DNA of 64,000 nucleotides from Rhodospirillaceae bacterium (GTDB lineage Bacteria; Pseudomonadota; Alphaproteobacteria; Thalassobaculales; Thalassobaculaceae), in assembly GCA_018401495.1 (NCBI GenBank), contig JAGYJX010000019.1, positions 124,001 through 188,000 of the forward strand, read 5' to 3'. Shown here one piece after another: positions 58,340 to 64,000 of the stretch. The position numbers and the translations under genes are program-made. Position 1 is the first letter of the stretch, and every line of letters begins with the position of its first letter. The notes beneath the pieces were generated by a model. That model worked only from the letters and a program-made list of their open reading frames with translations, was not told the origin of the DNA and did no database searches.

Positions 58340-59257
58340 ATGAGGCTAGGACCGGCAATAATTCCACTTGTCCTGGTCGGCTTCGTCTACGTCACGATGA
58401 TCTGGGTCCTGCCGGTTCCAAGTTCGGTCTTCTTTATGCGGGGGACAACGGAGGAGATCCACTTCTGGGTCCAGAATCCAGAAATGGCGGTGCTTGACGG
58501 TGATGGACTGCGGCTCGTCTACGACAACGGCCGAGATGCGGAAGATTGCCTCATCGGAGATCTGCAGCCGGCTGTCGGTGCGCAGGTCAGCTACGAGATG
58601 ACCGATACGGGAGACCTGTTCATCATCGTGAAGAACGGCGCCTCATTCACCACTGCGGCGAAGGAGGTCGTCAAGGACGGCGGGGATTTCGACTTCCGCC
58701 AGGACAGCGTCTGCGGCCGAGCGGTCAGTCGCTTGCCGATCTACGGACCGGCAATCGTCGGCGCGAATTTTCGGCACGGGGCCGAGAACGGCGGCCGCGT
58801 TCTGCCGGACATTCGGATCGAGCTCTATGGGCGCAGCGTGCGCGACCGCAGCAACCTTTACGCGGTCTGGAGCGCTCCCATGACCGTAGCGCCGGGCGCA
58901 CAGATCCGTACCTTGGACAATCTGTCGGCAAGCAGCGACGCGCGGGCCTCGATCGTCGGCTACGCCGTCGTCGGAGACGGCGGACTGAACTTCCAGGCTG
59001 TTTCCGAGGCTCCGAAGGTGTTCGTCCTGTCGCCTTTGCCCAACGCTGCCGCGGAATATGATCCGGCGACCGGCCTGCTCGGGGCCGACTCCATCTATGT
59101 CGACCGTTTCACGCAGTTGCTGAGCGACCCGGTGATCATCGTCGTGCAGGTGATGATGCTGATGTTGTCATTCTTGGTGACAATCGGCCCTGCCGTGGCC
59201 GCGACGTTCAAGCGGCCGCGGTCCGCCGCGCCGCCAGACCAGGGGCATTCCGAATGA
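58340..59257 (+). CDS. Membrane-anchored periplasmic protein with N- and C-terminal helices
   Basis: From ATG 58340 (MRLGPAII), which follows GAGGGAG, this intact protein has 305 residues: an N-terminal membrane helix (IIPLVLVGFVYVTMIWVLPV), a periplasmic domain of about 230 residues (EEIHFWVQNPEMAVLDGDGLR, then LFIIVKNGASFTTAAKEV, YVDRFTQLLS) and a C-terminal helix (PVIIVVQVMMLMLSFLVTIG). In-frame starts further upstream (58229, 58316) are possible. I recognise no family. Both ends in the membrane with the bulk outside suggest a scaffold or sensor. The stop overlaps the start of the protease gene by four bases (ATGA). Confidence 0.8.
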   Translation: MRLGPAIIPLVLVGFVYVTMIWVLPVPSSVFFMRGTTEEIHFWVQNPEMAVLDGDGLRLVYDNGRDAEDCLIGDLQPAVGAQVSYEMTDTGDLFIIVKNGASFTTAAKEVVKDGGDFDFRQDSVCGRAVSRLPIYGPAIVGANFRHGAENGGRVLPDIRIELYGRSVRDRSNLYAVWSAPMTVAPGAQIRTLDNLSASSDARASIVGYAVVGDGGLNFQAVSEAPKVFVLSPLPNAAAEYDPATGLLGADSIYVDRFTQLLSDPVIIVVQVMMLMLSFLVTIGPAVAATFKRPRSAAPPDQGHSE

Positions 59258-60333
59258 GATCCCCGTCCACGGTCATGGCTCCGATGCGACCGCGCCGACG
59301 GGGATGGAGGCCTTCGGTGCGGCTCGCCGCTGTCGTGGCGGCGACAGTCGCGTTGCAGGCTTTCGCGGGGGTGCCGGCCCGTGCGGAGGTCGTGATGCTG
59401 CGCTCCGCCGACGAGGTCGGGCAGGGTTGGCTGTATCTGGATCGCACCGGGGTGTGCCGGGTTGTCACGGCTGGCCACATCGTTCGAAAGGAGGGTCCGG
59501 ATGAACTGATCGCGCCGGTGCTCGAAGACCGGCGGAGCCGGCAGATCGTGACGTCGTCGCCGCGCATTCCGGACCCCGACTTGGATGTCGGCTTTCTGAC
59601 CGTCGAGGGCGAGATCGCCCGCCAGGGCTGCAGCGAGTCGCGGCTCTCGCCGGTTTCGCTCGACAGCCTCCTGAGCAGGACGTTCGAAGCGCAACTGGAG
59701 TTCACGACGCGCGGCGAGGTCGTGACGCTGCCGCTGGTGAGGCGGGCCGCCAGCCGAGACGAGTTGGGGGGGCGCGTGATCGAGTTCGAGACCAAGCGCA
59801 GCGATGCCATGTTCAGGCAGGGCATGAGCGGCGGCATGGTGTTCGTCGGCACCCGGCCGGTCGCCTTGCTGTTTGGCGTCGACACCGACACCAACGCCGC
59901 GTTGGCCGTGCGGCTTGACGCTGTCGCCGCCCTCGAGCCGCCGGGCAGGGTCGACGCTGGTAAGAAGGCTCCCGAGCCGCTGGTGGATTTCGATCTGGTG
60001 GTGCAGGCCGGGACCCTGGTCGGCGGCGACGCGCGTGGCGGTGTGGACACGGCCCTGACGGTCATGCCCGACGACCGCGGGAACGTCAGCCTGGAGGTCT
60101 TCCTCGGTGAGGCCATGGCGGTGGTCGGTTTGACCGGAGCGGCATCGCCCGCCGGATTGAAAGTCTTCGTGGAGGGCCGATCCGCCGCGGGCGCACCACC
60201 CCTCTACATGTCCGCTTGCGCGACCGGCGACACCGTCTCCTGCCAGTTCCTGAAGCGCAGCCTCACAAGCCTGGTCGTATCAGTGCGAACCAGCGAGCCG
60301 TTGACGTTATGGGGCCTTGAAATCCTAAGGTAG
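59254..60333 (+). CDS. Exported trypsin-like serine protease-fold protein
   Basis: This intact protein of 359 residues has an Arg-rich N-terminus and signal helix (VRLAAVVAATVALQAFAGVPARA), then a chymotrypsin-like domain. The triad is His75 (VVTAGHIVRK), Asp111 (PDLDVGFLTVEGE) and Ser192 (RQGMSGGMVFVG, the GxSGG motif). A further domain of about 130 residues follows, with two Cys (MSACATGDTVSCQ), of unknown function. The triad fits an active protease, but substrates are unknown, and trypsin folds without activity exist. ATG 59254 overlaps the stop of the membrane-anchored protein gene. Confidence 0.82.
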   Translation: MRSPSTVMAPMRPRRRGWRPSVRLAAVVAATVALQAFAGVPARAEVVMLRSADEVGQGWLYLDRTGVCRVVTAGHIVRKEGPDELIAPVLEDRRSRQIVTSSPRIPDPDLDVGFLTVEGEIARQGCSESRLSPVSLDSLLSRTFEAQLEFTTRGEVVTLPLVRRAASRDELGGRVIEFETKRSDAMFRQGMSGGMVFVGTRPVALLFGVDTDTNAALAVRLDAVAALEPPGRVDAGKKAPEPLVDFDLVVQAGTLVGGDARGGVDTALTVMPDDRGNVSLEVFLGEAMAVVGLTGAASPAGLKVFVEGRSAAGAPPLYMSACATGDTVSCQFLKRSLTSLVVSVRTSEPLTLWGLEILR

Positions 60334-60969
60334 CGCCAGCTGGACTGGAATCTTGGGTGGCAGGCGGCCCCAACCGGGGCAGGAGAAATATCCATCCAGC
60401 ACACCGTCAGCCAACGAGGCGCGAAGGTTGCAGCGCTTGATCTGGGTTCCGAGATAAACGTTCGACGCGATCCGGACCTCGCTTCCGGCGATCGCGCCGG
60501 TGCCTAAAGTCCTGTCGTCGACCCTGGTCTGGTTGGACATGGCCGCGACATCGAAAGTACCGGTCTTGATATTGAGATTGGACACGATGAAGGGAATGAT
60601 CAGACCCAGGGATTCCATGCCTCTCTCGAAGTTTTTGTCGATGTCTTCGGCACCCTTGACCTCAAAGTCCAGATTGGTCGACTGGGCGATGAAACTTTTC
60701 AAGGCAAGCATGTGGAGATTGGGGTCGTCGATGGAAAGCGCGGTTTTTCGGGCGATCCGCAGTTTCATCTGGTCGCCCTCGGCGATCAGGTTCTCGTAGA
60801 AGGCGACCCGGGCAAGCGGATCGGGATCCGAAACCCCGGCGATCACCGCCTCCAGTTCAGCGCGCCGGTCGCTCGTTGTCTGCGCGGCCAGGGCATAGGG
60901 GAAACCCAGTAGGACGATCAAAATCGCCGTCGCCGCCGCACGGCGCAGTGTTGCCGTTCTCGATTCCAT
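60325..60969 (-). CDS. Exported protein of unknown function, convergent with the protease
   Basis: This intact protein of 214 residues starts at 60969 (MESRTATLRRAAATAILIVLLG) with a signal peptide ending near FPYALAAQ. The mature part includes RRAELEAVIAGVSDPDPLARVAFYENLI, FIAQSTNLDFEV and VYLGTQIKRCNLRASL. The N-terminal part looks helical and repeat-like, the C-terminal part beta-rich with two Cys. It is not a family I recognise. Its stop overlaps the stop region of the protease gene by nine bases, so it is not in the operon, but its exported nature suggests a link. Confidence 0.75.
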   Translation of the reverse strand: MESRTATLRRAAATAILIVLLGFPYALAAQTTSDRRAELEAVIAGVSDPDPLARVAFYENLIAEGDQMKLRIARKTALSIDDPNLHMLALKSFIAQSTNLDFEVKGAEDIDKNFERGMESLGLIIPFIVSNLNIKTGTFDVAAMSNQTRVDDRTLGTGAIAGSEVRIASNVYLGTQIKRCNLRASLADGVLDGYFSCPGWGRLPPKIPVQLALP

Positions 60970-61088
60970 CGCTTGCCTCGCCTTGTCAATCGACGGTTGC
61001 TCAGGTTCTAGCGACCTCCCGCGCCATCTGTAAAGCGGTCCGACACCCATCTCAACGGATGAAAGTCGCTCATTCACGGAGATGAGGC

Positions 61089-61173
61089 TGGTGGCCCCGG
61101 CGGGAGTCGAACCCGCACGCCCGAAGGCTCGCGATTTTAAGTCGCGTGCGTCTACCAGTTCCGCCACGGGGCC
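61089..61173 (-). tRNA. tRNA-Leu (anticodon TAA)
   Basis: The 85-base minus-strand gene has the acceptor pair GGCCCCG/CGGGGCC, encoded CCA end, D-arm GGCGGAACTGGTAGACGC, an anticodon loop CTTAAAA with TAA, a long class II variable arm (GAGCCTTCGGGCGTGC) and the T-arm GCGGGTTCGACTCCCGC. All are typical of tRNA-Leu reading UUA and UUG. Confidence 0.97.
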
Positions 61174-61228
61174 GACGGGTGCTTCCTGATACACCGACGA
61201 GGCCGCGAGGCGAAAGGGCGGCGCGCCC

Positions 61229-61400
61229 TCAGCGCGACCGCCACAGCACCGGCCACGGGCAGTCCGGGTTCGCCTCGCACGCCAGGCTGGCCCCCCACAG
61301 GAAGGCCAGCAGCCCGGCGACCACCGCCAGCAGCAGCCCCAAGCCGGCTCGCCCACAGCCGCGCCGCCGACCGCCGAGCGGTCGAGCGTCCCGGCCTCAT
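61229..61400 (-). CDS. Possible small single-helix membrane protein, one frame break
   Basis: ATG 61400 overlaps the probable stop of the PLP enzyme gene (ATGA). It reads MRPGRSTARRSAARLWASR and, after an inferred frame break near 61343, LGLLLAVVAGLLAFLWGASLACE to a TGA at 61229. That would be a 56-residue protein with a basic N-terminus and one helix. It depends on two inferred frame changes, one here and one in the upstream gene, so it is a suggestion only. Confidence 0.35.
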
Positions 61401-62396
61401 CGCGGCGACCGGGTCCAGCAGCGACGGGTCGCGCGCCACCTGCCCGAACAGCGCCGGGACGCCGCCGGTGTGCAGGAAGCAGGCCGGCTCGTGCGGGGCG
61501 ATCGTGCCGTCGGCGATCATCCGGCGGAGGCCGGCGAAGGTCTTGGCGGTGTAGGTGTGCTCGAGGAAGAAGCCCTCCAGGCGGGCGGCGTCGCCGACGG
61601 CGGCGCGCGAGGCCGGGGTCGGCCTTCCGTAGCCGGGGCCGAGCTGGTCCATGTGGATGCGCAGCCGCCGGCGCCAGCCGGCCGCCGGCGATCCGGCGTG
61701 GCGGGCGGCATCCTCGACGATCCGGGCGATCCGCGCCTCGAGGTCATCGGCCGGGTACTCGACGCTGACCAGATGGACCGTCACGTCGAGGTCGAGAAGG
61801 GCGCAGCCGTAGAGGAATCCGGCCTCGGTGGTTCCCATGGAGCCGGGCAGCACCACGTGTCTCAGCGGCAAGTCGACCGCCCGGGCCTGTCGGGCCAGCT
61901 CCTCGGCGGCGCGGGCGTAGCCGATGGCGCCGACCGCGGCGTCGCCGATCAGGTAGGGGCGCCGGCCCGCGCCGGCCAACTCCTCTGTGGCGGCACGGGC
62001 CCGCCGGCCGCGCTCGGCCTCGTCGACCGGGCCGAGGAACCGGATCTCGGCGCCCAGCAGGCGGTTCAGCATCAGGTTGCCGACCTCACAGGCCGGCGGA
62101 TCGCCGCCGTGCAGGATCAGGCAGTCGAGGCCGAGCCTGGCGGCGGCGGCGGCGGTCAGCCGGCATTGGTTGGACTCCGGCGCGCCGGCGACCACCAGCG
62201 TGTCGCAGCCGGCCCGTCCGGCGGCGCCGATCCAGTACTCCAGGCTGCGCAGCTTGTTGCCGCCGAGGCCGAGGGCGGCGACATCGTCGCGCTTGACCCA
62301 CAGCGAGCCATGGCCGGTCGCGGCCTCCAGGCGGGCCATGCGCTGGAACGGCGTCGGGCCGTCCAGGAGGTCGACGCGGGGCAGGTGCTCCAGCAT
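61397..62396 (-). CDS. PLP-dependent 1-aminocyclopropane-1-carboxylate deaminase/D-cysteine desulfhydrase family protein
   Basis: The protein is a fold-type II PLP enzyme of about 330 residues. Family pieces are GPTPFQRMARLE, VKRDDVAALGLGGNKLR with the PLP Lys in GGNK, VVAGAPESNQCRLTAAAAA, VVLPGSMGTTEAGFLYG and FLHTGGVPALFG near the C-terminus. It deaminates D-cysteine or ACC-like substrates; the general family gives no finer call. In the current frame it reads on through to 61152, inside the tRNA. A stop TGA in the adjacent frame at 61397 is the likely true end, implying one frame break late in the gene. It follows ilvE by 33 bases. Confidence 0.82.
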
Positions 62397-62429
62397 GGCG
62401 TCGAGACCTCCCGGGCGCCCCGGTGGACG

Positions 62430-63370
62430 CTACTCGGCGGCCTTCACCCCGGCGTTGCCGTACACCGGCATGCGCCACTCGCCGTGGGCGCCGGTGCCGC
62501 CGCTGCAGACGTCGAAGTAGGTGTCCTGCAGGCGCTGGGTGATCGCGCCCATCTTGCCGGTGCCGACCGGCAGGCGGTCGATCATGGTGACCGGGGTCAC
62601 CTCCCAGGCGGTGCCGCAGAAGAACGCCTCGTCGGCCGCCACGATCTCGGAGCGGTCGACGTCGCGTTCCACCGCCGGCGTGCCCATCTCGCGGAGCAGT
62701 TCGAGGACGGTGGTGCGGGTGATGCTCTCCAGGATGTCGTTCGACGTGCTGGGGGTGATCGGCACGCCGTTGCGCACGATGAAGAAGCACATGCCCGGGC
62801 CTTCCGAGACCTTGCCGCGGCTGTTCAGGAAGATCGCGGTGTCGTAGCCGTCGGCCTGGGCCTGCATGCTGGCGAGGCGGCCGTTGTTGTAGTTGGCGTT
62901 GCACTTGACGCGCATCGGCATGGCGTTGTCCGGCACCCGCATCCAGGAGCTGACCTGGGCCCCGACGCCCGAGGTGATCTTGGCGATGCGCGGGCGCTCC
63001 AGCGCGGTGATCGCCAGCCCGACCGGGCCGGTCACGCCGGGGCGGCACCGCCCTTCAGGTAGGCGGTCGTCATGATGTGGACGTTCTCGCCGCGGAAGCC
63101 GTTGGCGCGGATCAGTTCCTGGGTCTTCTCGGTGACGTATTCGGGCGAATAGATCTCGTCGAACCGCATGAAGCGCTGCGAGAACGTGAAGCGCTCCATG
63201 TGCTCGGCCATCCGGAACAGGTACATCTCCTGGTCCTTGTCGTTCCAGTAGCCGCGCAGGCCCTCGAACACCGAGGCGCCGTACTTGAAGGCGCCGGAGG
63301 AGACGTGGACGGTGCCCTGATCCCAGGGAACGATCTTGTCGTCGAGGAACACGTAGCGGGGATCGGCCAT
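62430..63370 (-). CDS. ilvE: Branched-chain amino acid aminotransferase, one frame break
   Basis: This PLP enzyme of fold type IV performs the last step in valine, leucine and isoleucine synthesis or the first in their breakdown. It begins MADPRYVFLDDKIVPWDQGTV cut here, with FKYGASVFEGLRGYW, then after a break near 63035 MRVKCNANYNNGRLAS with the PLP Lys, EGPGMCFFIVRNG, and FFCGTAWEVTPVT. About 312 residues. The start at 63370 follows AAAGGACCCTCGCC. It probably shares a transcript with the PLP enzyme gene downstream. Confidence 0.92.
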
Positions 63371-63480
63371 GGCGAGGGTCCTTTCGGTGACGCGGAACGC
63401 CAGAGCGTAGAGCCGCGGCGAAACCCCGGGCAAGCGTTGTTGCGCCGCCATCGGTGCTCCGCCGGGGCGTCGCGCCGCGA

Positions 63481-64000
63481 TCAGGCGGCGATCGGCGCCA
63501 GTGGCAGGTCGACCGTCACGGTGGTGCCGACGCCCGGCGCGCTCTGGACGTTGAAACGCCCACCCAGGAGACGGACGAACTCGCGGGTCAGGGGGAGACC
63601 GAGGCCGGTGCCGCCGCGCTGGCTGCCCGGGGTTCCCTGGACCCTGCCGAACGGTGTGAGCGCCACCGCAAGGTCGTCGGCCGACATGCCGATCCCGGTG
63701 TCGGCCATGACGATCCGGACCGCCGGCGCGTCCGAGGCCACCTCGAGCCGCACGGTCACCGAACCGCCGGTACCGGTGTACTTGATGGCGTTCGAGACGA
63801 CGTTGAGGACGATCTGACGAAGCTTGCCGTCGTCGGTCGCGATCAGCGGCACATCGGAAGGCAGGTCGCGCCGGATCGTCACGCCGTGGCGGTCGGATTC
63901 GGTGGCCAGCATGTCCAGCGCCGAGGCGATCGTCGCGGCGGGGTCGACCACGCTGACGTTGACGTCGACCTTGCCGGCCTCGATCTTGGACAGGTCGAGC
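63481..64000 (-). CDS. Histidine kinase, C-terminal part (runs off right edge)
   Basis: About 173 C-terminal residues of a kinase are visible, entering at the window edge with LDLSKIEAGKVDV, the usual end of a HisKA domain. The ATPase domain follows: LRQIVLNVVSNAIKYTG (N box), MADTGIGMSADD and RGGTGLGLPLTREFV. No receiver follows, so it is a non-hybrid kinase, at least at this end. The N-terminal sensing region lies outside the window. It is 110 bases upstream of ilvE on the same strand. Confidence 0.9.
   Translation of the reverse strand, partial: LDLSKIEAGKVDVNVSVVDPAATIASALDMLATESDRHGVTIRRDLPSDVPLIATDDGKLRQIVLNVVSNAIKYTGTGGSVTVRLEVASDAPAVRIVMADTGIGMSADDLAVALTPFGRVQGTPGSQRGGTGLGLPLTREFVRLLGGRFNVQSAPGVGTTVTVDLPLAPIAA

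Overview
The window is high-GC DNA from a free-living, motile alphaproteobacterium, probably of the Rhodospirillales in the broad sense. That placement rests on gene content (flagellin with FlaF, HWE-type kinase, CHASE/LOV and Amt-linked kinases, KaiC-family ATPase, TRAP and Ugp-type ABC transporters, orphan xanthine-dehydrogenase-family large subunit) and on codon and GC style, not on a marker gene. No rRNA, CRISPR array, prophage or transposase was seen. The one structural RNA found is tRNA-Leu(TAA).

Layout. 1-3.0 kb: receiver-kinase, solute-binding lipoprotein and a sensor, all on the minus strand. 3.1-6.6 kb: 2OG oxygenase, FAD-linked oxidase and tsaC. 6.7-11.7 kb: ParA-like ATPase, then a Ugp-type ABC transporter operon. 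11.8-17.4 kb: epimerase, lipoprotein, cysQ, molybdenum hydroxylase large subunit and a divergent SRAP peptidase. 17.4-22.6 kb: minus-strand operon of deacetylase, AlkA-type glycosylase, PAS-GGDEF-EAL protein and a membrane protein. 22.9-26.5 kb: KaiC-family ATPase and hybrid kinase. 26.5-34.0 kb: metabolism (TauD-type dioxygenase, YjbQ, amidase, creatininase family, cytochrome b561, map, FAD oxidoreductase, sfsA). 34.2-46.7 kb: signalling and motility (LOV kinase, HDOD regulators, OmpR-like regulator, flagellin, flaF, LuxR-type regulator, chemoreceptor). 46.9-52.3 kb: CinA-like protein, enoyl-CoA hydratase, TRAP permeases and small membrane proteins. 52.5-57.2 kb: ammonium-transporter/kinase fusion, single-domain receiver and HWE kinase. 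57.5-61.0 kb: exported proteins of unknown function including a trypsin-like protease. 61.1-64.0 kb: tRNA-Leu, a PLP enzyme, ilvE and the end of another kinase.

Signal transduction dominates: about eighteen genes encode kinases, receivers, cyclic-di-GMP enzymes or a chemoreceptor, with inputs that look like blue light (LOV), ammonium (Amt), a periplasmic ligand (binding lipoprotein) and an ATP-driven KaiC-family switch. Three blocks deserve most attention: the CHASE-PAS-LOV kinase with its HDOD regulator facing a second kinase/HDOD module, the Amt-kinase fusion, and the exported operon with the trypsin-like protease.

The sequence itself has a quality problem. About half of the recognisable genes are interrupted by one or more single-base frame breaks with conserved protein on both sides, and most breaks I could resolve look like one extra base. 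I treat these as probable sequencing insertions and give gene limits spanning both frames, so broken genes here should not be read as pseudogenes without checking reads.
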